Below are positions 32,887 through 40,916 of a stretch of 64,000 bases of DNA, piece by piece. Positions within the stretch are counted from its first letter, which is position 1. Every line of letters begins with the position of its first letter. Source of the stretch: Flagellimonas lutaonensis (lineage in GTDB: Bacteria; Bacteroidota; Bacteroidia; Flavobacteriales; Flavobacteriaceae); contig NZ_CP011071.1 of assembly GCF_000963865.1 (NCBI RefSeq), positions 1,554,501 to 1,618,500 of the forward strand. The letters run 5' to 3'. The position numbers were made by a program, and so were the translations under genes. Below the pieces are notes generated by a model, which saw nothing but the letters and a program-made list of their open reading frames with translations, ran no database searches and had not been told where the DNA came from.

Positions 32887-33720
32887 CTAAAGTGGTCGCG
32901 CCACGATGATTCCGATAGTGCTTTTGATCTTATTGAGGTAGTCTGCCAACGGTTCTTTGGTGATGGTCACCTCGCCTGAGCTAGAGGCGTGCAACAAATG
33001 TATCCGTCCACTGGGTTGTCGAATGGCCAGCCCCGTATGGGTAACATCCAACCCTTTGATGGAGGTGGCCAAAGCGATGATATCCCCATTTTGGATGTTG
33101 CCTTCCACAGATTCGATTTCGCTTTGGGGCAAAACACATAGCGTTTCCTTGGCCAAAGCGGCTTCCGTTTCCATAATTCTTTGGTAATTGCCCTCATCTT
33201 TCAAAAAAGGGTACAGTTCACGGTGCGTGCCCATGAAATTGATGGTTTTTTCCATTTCTACACCTCCCAACCCATGGGTGATGTCTTTTACCAACCCTTT
33301 CTGTTCGTTGTTGCGGATCCAGTCGGTAAAGTAGTGCAAGCGTGAGGCATAGCCATTCAACTCCCCATTTCTATACCGAATGGTTTTTAAAGTTTCCGCA
33401 AACGTATCAAAATCAGTATTGCCGTTGCGTAAAAGTGTTGAAAAGGCGAGCACATTTTCTACAAAAGTGGTACAATCGAGTCCGCAAAGGTTGATGACCA
33501 AGGTCTCGGCCTCGCCCACTTCAAGTGTTTTTTCCACGTAGGGGGTTCCCAAAAAGGTTTTTCCGACGTGTATGATCGTATCGCCGAAAGATGCTCCTTT
33601 AAGCAGTTTCAACTGCCCCATTTTTTTCACAAAAAGCTTTTTGTCGCCAGAAGAGCAGGTTATTTGGGCATTTGTTGATAATGAACCGAGAACAAGAAGA
33701 AAAAAGAGGAGTCGCTTCAT
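32887..33720 (-). CDS. DUF1460 (N-acetylmuramoyl-L-alanine amidase-like) protein
   Basis: A 277-residue exported protein with a signal peptide (residues 1-19, cleavage after TNAQ). The NlpC/P60-like DUF1460 fold is shown by LCGLDCTTFVENVLAFS (catalytic Cys), GDIIALATSIKGLDVTHTGLAIR (His) and HLLHASSSGEVTI. It probably cuts peptidoglycan peptides in the periplasm. The start is ATG 33720; the longer frame would add 18 residues lacking signal features. Confidence 0.88.
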   Translation of the reverse strand: MKRLLFFLLVLGSLSTNAQITCSSGDKKLFVKKMGQLKLLKGASFGDTIIHVGKTFLGTPYVEKTLEVGEAETLVINLCGLDCTTFVENVLAFSTLLRNGNTDFDTFAETLKTIRYRNGELNGYASRLHYFTDWIRNNEQKGLVKDITHGLGGVEMEKTINFMGTHRELYPFLKDEGNYQRIMETEAALAKETLCVLPQSEIESVEGNIQNGDIIALATSIKGLDVTHTGLAIRQPSGRIHLLHASSSGEVTITKEPLADYLNKIKSTIGIIVARPL

Positions 33721-33813
33721 ATCGCTAAGGTACGACCAAAAACAAAATTGAAAATATCTATCTGGCATAAACAACTAATTGTGTCAAGAAAAGAAGTATA
33801 TGCCCACAAACCG

Positions 33814-33821
33814 TATTTTTG
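33814..33821 (+). promoter_or_regulatory. -7 element of hemH
   Basis: TATTTTTG matches TAnnTTTG, 20 bp before the GTG start at 33841. No clear -33 element is visible, so regulation by an activator is possible. Confidence 0.5.
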
Positions 33822-33840
33822 CACCTTAAATTCAGATGCT

Positions 33841-34875
33841 GTGAAAAAAGGAGTTTTATTGGTCAATCTGGGTTCGCCCGATAGTCCGACCCCCAAAGAT
33901 GTAAAGCCTTACCTCGATGAGTTTTTGATGGATGAACGGGTAATAGACGTAAACCCTGTGTTGCGCAACATCATCGTGCGGGGCATCATTTTACAGACCC
34001 GACCAAAGCGTTCAGCTGAGGCCTATTCAAAGATTTGGTGGCCCGAGGGTTCGCCCCTGATCATCATTTCAGAGCGCTTTGCCAAAAAAGTGCGGGAACA
34101 GACAAAGATGCCTGTGGCATTGGGCATGCGCTATGGTTCGATGAGCATCAAAAAAGGACTGCAACAACTGGCCGAAAAGGGGGTCGATGAGGTGCTGTTG
34201 GTGCCGTTATACCCCCACTATGCCATGTCGAGTTACGAGACGGTGGTGGTCAAGGCCATGGAAGACCAAAAAAAGTATTTCCCCAAAATGAAGCTTACAA
34301 CGCTTCCCGCCTTTTACGCAAACCCAGACTACATCAAAGTATTGTCAAAAAGTATTGTTGACGGACTCAAAGATTTTGAATACGACCATTTGTTGTTTTC
34401 CTATCATGGCATTCCTGAAAGGCATATCCGTAAGAACGACCCCACAAATTATCACTGTAAGATAGACGACAGATGTTGTTTCGTGAATTCAGTGGCTCAC
34501 CACACGTGCTATCGGCACCAGTGTTATACCACTACAGAGTTGTTGAAAAAAGAATTGGCTCTTGACCCCGAAAAGGTCAGCTCGTCTTTTCAATCGCGAC
34601 TGGCCGGAGACCCTTGGTTAAAGCCCTATACCGATTATGAATTTGAACGGTTGGCCAAGGAAGGAAAAAAACGCTTGGCAGTCATAACCCCGGCCTTTGT
34701 GAGCGATTGCCTTGAAACCCTTGAGGAAATCGCCATGGAAGGCAAACACCAGTTTATGGAAGCCGGGGGCACCGATTACATCCATATTCCCTGTTTGAAC
34801 GACCGGGATGATTGGGCGGCTTTGATGGCCAAGTGGGTCAATGAGTGGGAGGCTGATGGCATCTTGCCTGTTTAA
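33841..34875 (+). CDS. hemH: HemH, ferrochelatase
   Basis: A 344-residue enzyme that inserts ferrous iron into protoporphyrin IX. It begins KKGVLLVNLGSPDSPTP; GMRYGSMSIKKGLQQL, LFSYHGIPERHIRKND (active-site His) and YQSRLAGDPWLKPYT-like FQSRLAGDPWLKPYT follow. The extra Cys-rich region KIDDRCCFVNSVAHHTCYRHQCY may bind an Fe-S cluster or metal, as seen in some Bacteroidota ferrochelatases (inference). The start is GTG 33841, because upstream sequence carries the -7 box. It stands apart from the main hem cluster. Confidence 0.96.
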   Translation: MKKGVLLVNLGSPDSPTPKDVKPYLDEFLMDERVIDVNPVLRNIIVRGIILQTRPKRSAEAYSKIWWPEGSPLIIISERFAKKVREQTKMPVALGMRYGSMSIKKGLQQLAEKGVDEVLLVPLYPHYAMSSYETVVVKAMEDQKKYFPKMKLTTLPAFYANPDYIKVLSKSIVDGLKDFEYDHLLFSYHGIPERHIRKNDPTNYHCKIDDRCCFVNSVAHHTCYRHQCYTTTELLKKELALDPEKVSSSFQSRLAGDPWLKPYTDYEFERLAKEGKKRLAVITPAFVSDCLETLEEIAMEGKHQFMEAGGTDYIHIPCLNDRDDWAALMAKWVNEWEADGILPV

Positions 34876-34878
34876 TCT

Positions 34879-34963
34879 GTCATTTCGAAATGAGTCCGTG
34901 CACCACGGATGATTGAGAAATCTAACAAGTTTAAATTGGATTTCTCTCTTTGGTCGAAATGAC
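34879..34963. repeat. Intergenic palindromic repeat between hemH and the MATE gene
   Basis: Outer arms GTCATTTCGA (34879-34888) and TCGAAATGAC (34954-34963) are perfect; inner arms GAGAAATC (34915-34922) and GATTTCTC (34939-34946) are also complementary. There is no T-tract. This is the form of common Bacteroidota dispersed palindromes. Confidence 0.8.
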
Positions 34964-34980
34964 TTTAGTGTTTTTGTGTT

Positions 34981-36369
34981 ATGGCCAAAGTAACTGCAGA
35001 CCAACTGGGTTCTGAACCCATCGGAAGATTGCTGATCAAGCAGGCGGTGCCCGCTTCGATAGGTATTCTGGTCATGTCGATCAACGTGTTGGTCGATTCC
35101 ATTTTTGTGGGCAACTGGATCGGCTCCATTGCCATTGCGGCCATCAATGTGGTGCTGCCCGTGTCGTTTTTCATCGCGGCACTGGGTATGGCGATCGGTA
35201 TCGGGGGGTCAAGCATTATCTCCCGGGCCTTGGGGGCCAACAACAAAGAAAAGGCACTCAAGACCTTTGGCAACCAGATTACGCTGACCCTTTTGGTGAC
35301 CATTTCGATGGTGGTCCCGGGGCTTTACTATGTCGATGGCCTGATTCCCGCCTTTGGCGGAAAGGGCGCCATTTTTGACCCTGCCAAAATCTATTATGTG
35401 ATCGTGTTGTACGGGGTGCCCTTTTTGGCACTGTGCATGATGGGCAATACGGTGATCAGGGCCGAAGGGAAACCCAAGTTTGCCATGATTGCCATGATCA
35501 TTCCGTCGGTGGGCAACCTGTTGCTCGATTATATCTTTATCTACGTTTTTGATTGGGGCATGCACGGGGCCGCATGGGCCACCACGGCTGGGTATCTGCT
35601 ATGTTTTGCCTATATTTTTTATTTCTTCCTATCCAAAAATTCGGAACTCAAGATCAACGTAGGCCATTTCGGATTGAACCTGCCCATTCTCAAAGAAATC
35701 GGTTCGCTTGGTTTTGTGACCCTTGCGCGCCAAGCGGTGACCAGTATCATTTACCTGATGCTGAACAACATACTGTTCAACTTGGGAGGCGAGGCCTTGG
35801 TGGCGGTCTATGCCATCATCGGGCGTATGCTCATGTTCGCACTGTTTCCCGTGTTCGGGGTCACCCAGGGTTTTTTGCCCATCGCAGGGTTTAACTACGG
35901 GGCTGCCAAATATGACCGTGTCAAAGAATCGATCTATACCGCCATCAAGTATGCCGCCCTAGTGGCGACCTTGGTATTTGTGGTCTTGATGGCATTCCCT
36001 GCCGAGATTGCCGACCTGTTCTTGAGCGACCGGGCCGACCTGCCATTAAAAGAGGTGGAAATGAATGCCTTTGTGTTGGAGCACTCCCCCTTGGCAATGC
36101 GATTGGTGTTCGCGGCTACACCCATTATTGCCCTACAATTGATTGGGGCAGCCTATTTTCAGGCCATTGGCAAGGCAGTTCCCGCATTGTTGTTGACCTT
36201 GACACGACAGGGTTTCTTTTTTATTCCGCTGCTGTTGTTGTTGCCCAATTTTTGGGGCGAATTGGGGGTATGGTTGTCGTTTCCGATTGCCGATGTGCTG
36301 GCTACAGTGGTAACCGGAATGTATTTGGCAAGGGAAATCCGCACCAATCTGACGCCCAAACAGACATAG
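34981..36369 (+). CDS. MATE-family efflux transporter
   Basis: A 462-residue inner-membrane protein with twelve hydrophobic helices in two homologous halves. The first half begins GRLLIKQAVPASIGILVMSINVLVDSIFVGN (by position, about 15-45) and has GIGGSSIISRALGANNKEKAL; the second has LARQAVTSIIYLMLNNILFN and VFGVTQGFLPIAGFNYGAAKYDRVKE. It should use a sodium or proton gradient to export cationic compounds; the substrate is unknown. Confidence 0.93.
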   Translation: MAKVTADQLGSEPIGRLLIKQAVPASIGILVMSINVLVDSIFVGNWIGSIAIAAINVVLPVSFFIAALGMAIGIGGSSIISRALGANNKEKALKTFGNQITLTLLVTISMVVPGLYYVDGLIPAFGGKGAIFDPAKIYYVIVLYGVPFLALCMMGNTVIRAEGKPKFAMIAMIIPSVGNLLLDYIFIYVFDWGMHGAAWATTAGYLLCFAYIFYFFLSKNSELKINVGHFGLNLPILKEIGSLGFVTLARQAVTSIIYLMLNNILFNLGGEALVAVYAIIGRMLMFALFPVFGVTQGFLPIAGFNYGAAKYDRVKESIYTAIKYAALVATLVFVVLMAFPAEIADLFLSDRADLPLKEVEMNAFVLEHSPLAMRLVFAATPIIALQLIGAAYFQAIGKAVPALLLTLTRQGFFFIPLLLLLPNFWGELGVWLSFPIADVLATVVTGMYLAREIRTNLTPKQT

Positions 36370-36415
36370 CTCTGTTCAATTTGTTTATTTTCGGAGGATT
36401 AAAACCAAACTTTAC

Positions 36416-37513
36416 ATGACAAATCGACTTTTGGGCATTATGGGCGCTCTGCTGATGCTCGGGGCCTGCCAAGAAAAACAACAACCTATGCCGAAAAAGA
36501 CACTCTTCGTGGGCACCTATACCGATGGTGCCAGTAAGGGCATCTATAAAATGGCCTTTGACCCGGCTACCGGAACCCTTGATAGTGTACAGCTGGTGGC
36601 CGAATTGCCGAACCCATCGTTTTTGGCGATTTCAAAGGACAGGAATTATCTCTATGCCGTTCAAGAAACAGCCGACTTTGACAGTTTGGGCGGGGGAATC
36701 ACCGCCTTTCGTTTGCAGGATGGATCGCTATCTAAATTAAATGAAAAAGGCACGGGAGGTGCCCACCCCTGTCATCTGGCCCTTTCTGCGGGTGGTCAGT
36801 TGGCCGTATCAAACTATACCGGTGGCAATCTTGCCATCTTTGACCTGGAAGCCGACGGCACCCTTGGAAACCGACAGCTCATTGACCATAAGGTGCTCGA
36901 CACCACACGACAGGCACATGTGCACAAGGCGCATTTTAGCAGAGACGGGCTCTTTGCCGCAGACCTTGGTCTCGATGCCATCAAACGATATCAAAAGGAA
37001 GGCGACCAATGGGTGCCTGCCGAACAAGCGTCGCTTAATCTGCCTGAAGGGGCGGGCCCGCGACACTTTGTCTTCAACGATGATGAAAGCAAACTGTATG
37101 TGATCAACGAACTCAATGCGACCATCACGGTGTTTGAACGTGATAGTGGCGAAAATTACAAGTCCATCCAAACAGTAAGCACGCTCGATGCCGCCTATGG
37201 CGGCGATAATTCGTGTGCCGACATCCATCTTTCGCCAGATGGCAGATTTCTCTATGGCTCGAACCGTGGTGAGAACACCATCGTCATTTTTTCGGTGGAT
37301 GGAGCCTCTGGGAAGCTGCGTTTAGTGGGAAGAGAATCCGTTCAGGGCGATTGGCCCCGTAACTTTGCTATCAGTCCCGATGGAAGCCATTTATTGGTGG
37401 CCAACCAAAAGAGCAACAATATCTCCATTTTTAAGCGAGATGTTCAAACAGGCCATCTGCAATTCGTGAACACCAAAGAGTTGGGCAGCCCAGTCTGTCT
37501 GGTGTTTGAATAG
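36416..37513 (+). CDS. Lactonase family (6-phosphogluconolactonase-like) lipoprotein
   Basis: A 365-residue seven-bladed beta-propeller of the Pgl/YbhE lactonase family, with a lipobox MLGACQEK (Cys near 20). Recognisable motifs: VGTYTDGASKGIYKMAFDPATG, NPSFLAISKDRNYLYAVQE, GGAHPCHLALSAGGQ, GAGPRHFVFNDDESKLYVINE and DWPRNFAISPDGSHLLVANQ (each split by spacing). An envelope location is unusual for a true cytosolic 6-phosphogluconolactonase, so it may act on another lactone or sugar. Confidence 0.88.
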   Translation: MTNRLLGIMGALLMLGACQEKQQPMPKKTLFVGTYTDGASKGIYKMAFDPATGTLDSVQLVAELPNPSFLAISKDRNYLYAVQETADFDSLGGGITAFRLQDGSLSKLNEKGTGGAHPCHLALSAGGQLAVSNYTGGNLAIFDLEADGTLGNRQLIDHKVLDTTRQAHVHKAHFSRDGLFAADLGLDAIKRYQKEGDQWVPAEQASLNLPEGAGPRHFVFNDDESKLYVINELNATITVFERDSGENYKSIQTVSTLDAAYGGDNSCADIHLSPDGRFLYGSNRGENTIVIFSVDGASGKLRLVGRESVQGDWPRNFAISPDGSHLLVANQKSNNISIFKRDVQTGHLQFVNTKELGSPVCLVFE

Positions 37514-37520
37514 TTGTTTT

Positions 37521-37655
37521 TGTCATTCTGAACAGCGTGAAAAATCCTGAAGAGGGCTTTCCCTTGTGTAACTGGCAACTGGACAGAAAAAAAACCATGT
37601 TTTACATGGAAGACTTTATCGAGATGCTTCGTTGCAGGCTCCTCAGCATGACAAA
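37521..37655 (+). repeat. Direct repeat, left copy, flanking the GIY-YIG gene
   Basis: Starts TGTCATTCTGAACAGCG and ends CTCAGCATGACAAAG. Ends are imperfect inverted (GTCATTCTGA / TCAGCATGAC). The middle holds ATGTTTTACATGG and GAGATGCTTCG. Nearly the same sequence recurs at 38057-38178. Confidence 0.85.
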
Positions 37656-37718
37656 GAACCGCATTTGTCATTCTGAAAGGAGCGAAGCGCAGTGAAGAAT
37701 CTTTTGTATTTTACTGAT

Positions 37719-38042
37719 ATGTTCAACGAGGGCTGGCATACGTACTATGTTTATATTCTGACCAATCAGCACAAAACCGTCTTATACACGGGCATGACCA
37801 ATAATTTGGCCAAAAGACTTTATCAACATCGCGAAAATATTAGAGAGAAAAGCAAAACTTTTGTCGCGAGGTATAAGTGCAGTCATCTGCTCTACTATGA
37901 GGAGTTTACATGGGTTCAAGAGGCCATTGCAAGAGAAAAAGAGATTAAGGGGTGGGTACGAAGAAAGAAATTAGACCTTATAAAAGGTTCCAATCCTGAC
38001 TTGAAGTTTATCGAAAAACTGTTTCGCTATCAGGATGTTTAA
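37719..38042 (+). CDS. Solitary GIY-YIG domain protein
   Basis: A 107-residue protein with one GIY-YIG nuclease domain: HTYYVYILTN (GIY strand), VLYTGMTNNLAKRLYQH (YIG strand and conserved Arg), and the Glu-bearing helix AIAREKEIKGWVRRKKLDLI. I use ATG 37719; a GTG at 37692 would put the beginning within repeat DNA. Such small GIY-YIG genes are common in Bacteroidota near GTCATTCTGA repeats; no function is proven. Here direct repeats lie on both sides. Confidence 0.88.
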   Translation: MFNEGWHTYYVYILTNQHKTVLYTGMTNNLAKRLYQHRENIREKSKTFVARYKCSHLLYYEEFTWVQEAIAREKEIKGWVRRKKLDLIKGSNPDLKFIEKLFRYQDV

Positions 38043-38056
38043 TGATGCTTGTCTTG

Positions 38057-38178
38057 GTCATTCTGAACAGCGTGAAAAATCCTGAAGGGGTCTTTCCCTT
38101 TTTGGACAGAAAAAAAACCATGTTTTACATGGAAGACTTTGTCGAGATGCTTCCTCTCTAACTCCTTAGCATGGCAAA
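38057..38178 (+). repeat. Direct repeat, right copy, flanking the GIY-YIG gene
   Basis: Same family as 37521-37655 with long identical stretches (GTCATTCTGAACAGCG; GGACAGAAAAAAAACCATG; TTTTACATGGAAGACTTT). It is missing about 12 bp of the left copy. It lies between the GIY-YIG stop and the end of the convergent zinc-ribbon gene. Confidence 0.85.
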
Positions 38179-38183
38179 AAAAA

Positions 38184-39275
38184 TCACTTTGAAAGAATAA
38201 CGATTATTCCCACCACAATCAGCCCAAATAATATGGCAAAGAAAATCTTCCAAAAACTATAGGGCCGGGTGCCCGAAATGGCGCCGTTTTCCCCATTGAT
38301 AAAGAAATTGTATTCCTTGCCCCTATAGCGATAGGCACTCACATAAACGGGCAACAGAATATGCTTAAAGGTCTCATCGCTGAGGCGAACCTTCATATGG
38401 TGAATTCGCTGGGCATCACCCCCAATGTCTTGACGGCACCAGCGGGCGGCGATGCTCTCAGCCTTGTTTTTGGCGGATAGATGTCCCTGTTTAAGGGGAA
38501 TGGTATATTTCTCTGTAACGAATCCCGCCAAAAAACCACTTTCAAAAGGTTGTAATTTTTGAAGGTTCCACCGTGCGATTTTTGGTGGCACCCGACCCGA
38601 TCTTTGTTTGGATGCCTGTACCAAGGTATCATCCACAAACCCGGATACACTTCCTGAAACGGGTGTCCAGCGGGTTTTACGAACTTGTCTTGTTTGCTTA
38701 CGGCCCTTACTGTCGCGGTATGTTTCCGTTACGTAATAATAATCGCCCCGCTCGCCAGAGTAAGTGGCCTTTAGCTGCGCATCGAACGTCCAGTAGGGCA
38801 GGTAGAGGCCCTTGGTAAACTGCGGGTCCAAGGCCGCCTTTTTCAATTTGTTGGGGGCAAACCATAAGCGCTTTACCCAAGCCTGAAAGATTTTATGTGA
38901 AGCTTTTTGGTCGATTTGGAAAGGCAGCACCGCACCGGGCAAGATCCACTCTTCTTTTTTGGCATCCTCCAAGATCAGGGGCATGCTGCAATACACACAA
39001 TGCAATGATTTGTAGTTTTCCTCAACATGCTGGGTGGCCCCACAGTTTTTGCAATGCAGCATGGCGATTTCCTCACTATGCTTTTGGGCACCCATTTCCT
39101 GTAGATAGGGGTACAGCTCCAATTCCTCAAAACCCAGTCCGTCAACGGCAATGGCTTCTTCGTGCCCGCAGTACTCACAGTTGATCACCGTGGTGCCGGG
39201 CTTGTATTTCAGCTCTGCCCCACAGTTGATACAGGCTTTTTTGAGTTCGGTATGTTGAAGTTTTTGATCTTTCAT
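38184..39275 (-). CDS. Zinc-ribbon membrane protein paired with an SPFH protein
   Basis: A 363-residue protein with two zinc ribbons at the N-terminus: CINCGAEL...NCEYCGHEE (about 16-38) and LHCKNCGATQ...HCVYCSMPL (about 73-98). A beta-rich middle follows (YLPYWTFDAQLKATYSGERGDYYY by position 176-199), then a C-terminal membrane helix (FAILFGLIVVGIIVIL). Neighbour is an SPFH/GYF gene. The pair resembles the Bacillus ydjG/ydjI type arrangement, thought to act at the membrane; detailed role unknown. Confidence 0.75.
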   Translation of the reverse strand: MKDQKLQHTELKKACINCGAELKYKPGTTVINCEYCGHEEAIAVDGLGFEELELYPYLQEMGAQKHSEEIAMLHCKNCGATQHVEENYKSLHCVYCSMPLILEDAKKEEWILPGAVLPFQIDQKASHKIFQAWVKRLWFAPNKLKKAALDPQFTKGLYLPYWTFDAQLKATYSGERGDYYYVTETYRDSKGRKQTRQVRKTRWTPVSGSVSGFVDDTLVQASKQRSGRVPPKIARWNLQKLQPFESGFLAGFVTEKYTIPLKQGHLSAKNKAESIAARWCRQDIGGDAQRIHHMKVRLSDETFKHILLPVYVSAYRYRGKEYNFFINGENGAISGTRPYSFWKIFFAILFGLIVVGIIVILSK

Positions 39276-39278
39276 TTT

Positions 39279-39337
39279 GTCATTCCCGCGAAAGCGGGAA
39301 TCTTGTTATTATGGATTCCTGTTTTCACAGGAATGAC
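39279..39337. repeat. Palindromic intergenic repeat
   Basis: Outer arms GTCATTCC (39279-39286) and GGAATGAC (39330-39337) enclose two inner hairpins, TTCCCGCGAAAGCGGGAA (39283-39300) and ATTCCTGTTTTCACAGGAAT (39315-39334). It is the widespread GTCATTCCCGCGAAAGCGGG type. Confidence 0.85.
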
Positions 39338-39411
39338 AAAGAGTGATTTTGATTTACGTACGCAGTGGGCAGATTGCATCGCTTTTCTCACGACTGCCCC
39401 TTCAACTGTTT

Positions 39412-39430
39412 GCCCGTCCGGCAGGCGGGC
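39412..39430. repeat. GCCGGCAGGC-type palindrome, intergenic copy
   Basis: GCCCGTCCGGCAGGCGGGC is a near-perfect palindrome related to the TGCCTGCCGGCAGGCA elements at 53531 and 56416. Confidence 0.6.
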
Positions 39431-39479
39431 GCCCAGTATTGCAGCTCGAAGTTACCACCCGGTATTACATGTTGAAAAG

Positions 39480-40616
39480 TCAACCGTTGGGCAATGGCGG
39501 TGGCGTATTGCCCCCCAAGAATGATTTGAGCTCCTCAACCTCCTGCAAGGGAGCCCAATTTGCCATGCCCTGCTTCCAGACCAGACTTTCTTTGTTGATG
39601 GTACGGTTGGCAAACAATGCCTTTAATTGGTCAAAGCTAACAGGCCCTTGCTGTGTGCCGTTCACGGCATAGTAGTACTGAACGGCCACCGGCATGGGTG
39701 GTGGCACCGCTGCACCTGCTTGCGGCACAGGCTGCTGTCCGCCCAATTGTGTTCCGCCCATCATACTGCCCATTTGTTGTGCCAGCACAAAGCCCATTCC
39801 CATGCCCATACCGGCCCCGGCGGTACCACCCTCATTTTTGGCGGCGGCCTCCATGGCCTTGGCGGCCTTGAACTGGGCCAGCTTCTGCATATCAAGCTTG
39901 TCCAATCGGCTGTACTCGAAGATTTCCTTTTTGAGGTCTTCGGGCATCGAGACATTCTCGATATAGAATTTCTCCAAACCGATACCGACACTTTCAAATT
40001 CGGGGGCCATGACCTCGCGGCAGGTCTCTGATAACTCAGAAGTATTGGCCGCATACAGTTCTATCGGCAGGTTCGCCTCGCCCACGGTATCGGTAAATCG
40101 GGTGGCGATCAAACTCTTGAGGTGTTCGTTGATCTCAAAATTGGTGAAGTTATTGTCCGTCCCCACAATATCGACAATAAACTTTCCTGGATCTACGATT
40201 TTGAAGGCATAGGTACCAAAGGCCCGTATTTCAACCAATCCGAAGCGGTCATCGCTCAATGTTATCGGGTTTTTGGTGCCCCACTTCTCGTCGGTGAACA
40301 GGTGGGTGTTCACAAAATAGACCTCGGCCTTGAACGGACTGTTAAAGCCGTATTTCCACCCTTTCAGTGTGGCCAAAATGGGCAGGTTTTTGGTGGTCAG
40401 TTCATACGTGCCGGGGCCAAAGACATCGGCCAATTGGCCCTCGTTCACGAATACAGCGGTCTGCCCCTCGCGCACGATCAATTTTGCCCCGTTCTTGATT
40501 TCGTTCTGGTAGCGTTCAAAACGATGGGCTATGGTATCGTCGGTGTAGTCGAGCCACTCGACAATGTCGATGAACTCGTTGCTCAATTTCTCTTTTATTT
40601 TACTGAAAATATCCAT
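39480..40616 (-). CDS. SPFH-domain protein with C-terminal GYF_2 domain
   Basis: A 378-residue protein. The SPFH/band 7 domain (YdjI type) runs from about 25 to 240: GAKLIVREGQTAVFVNEGQLAD, GPGTYELTTKNLPILATLKGW, IEIRAFGTYAFKIVDP-like VEIRAFGTYAF, and MPEDLKKEIFEYSRLDKLD. Next come a Gly/Met/Gln-rich linker (GGTAGAGMGMGMGFVLAQQMG) and a GYF_2 domain near the end (YYYAVNGTQQGPVSFDQLKALF). It is followed on the same strand by the zinc-ribbon gene. A membrane-scaffold role is inferred. Confidence 0.88.
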   Translation of the reverse strand: MDIFSKIKEKLSNEFIDIVEWLDYTDDTIAHRFERYQNEIKNGAKLIVREGQTAVFVNEGQLADVFGPGTYELTTKNLPILATLKGWKYGFNSPFKAEVYFVNTHLFTDEKWGTKNPITLSDDRFGLVEIRAFGTYAFKIVDPGKFIVDIVGTDNNFTNFEINEHLKSLIATRFTDTVGEANLPIELYAANTSELSETCREVMAPEFESVGIGLEKFYIENVSMPEDLKKEIFEYSRLDKLDMQKLAQFKAAKAMEAAAKNEGGTAGAGMGMGMGFVLAQQMGSMMGGTQLGGQQPVPQAGAAVPPPMPVAVQYYYAVNGTQQGPVSFDQLKALFANRTINKESLVWKQGMANWAPLQEVEELKSFLGGNTPPPLPNG

Positions 40617-40916
40617 GTAGGTGTTCTTTTTTAATTAGAATTCTAAAGCTAAGAAAAGCGTTATGTATTTTTCTATTTATTGGTATGATTTTTTAGGATT
40701 TGTTACAATGGATGTCACCTGCCATTGCTTTTTTGCGATTTCTATCGAAAGGCGGGTAGGGTAAACGAAGCATGGAGCAGCTAAGAATCTCTGTGGCAGG
40801 GTTTCAGGCTGCGATGCAGGTTATCAAATCGAAAGAGCCCATGGTTCAACGGAAAGATTTTGTAAAGATGCTTTGTCGTGTAGCCCCCTCAACATGACAA
40901 GAGGCCCCATTCTTTA
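40617..40916. other. 300-bp spacer with a decayed repeat
   Basis: No gene is evident. At 40851-40900 lies a weak copy of the right half of the GTCATTCTGA family (GATTTTGTAAAGATGCTT, then CATGACAA). The rest is unremarkable AT-rich sequence that probably includes the SPFH promoter. Confidence 0.6.
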
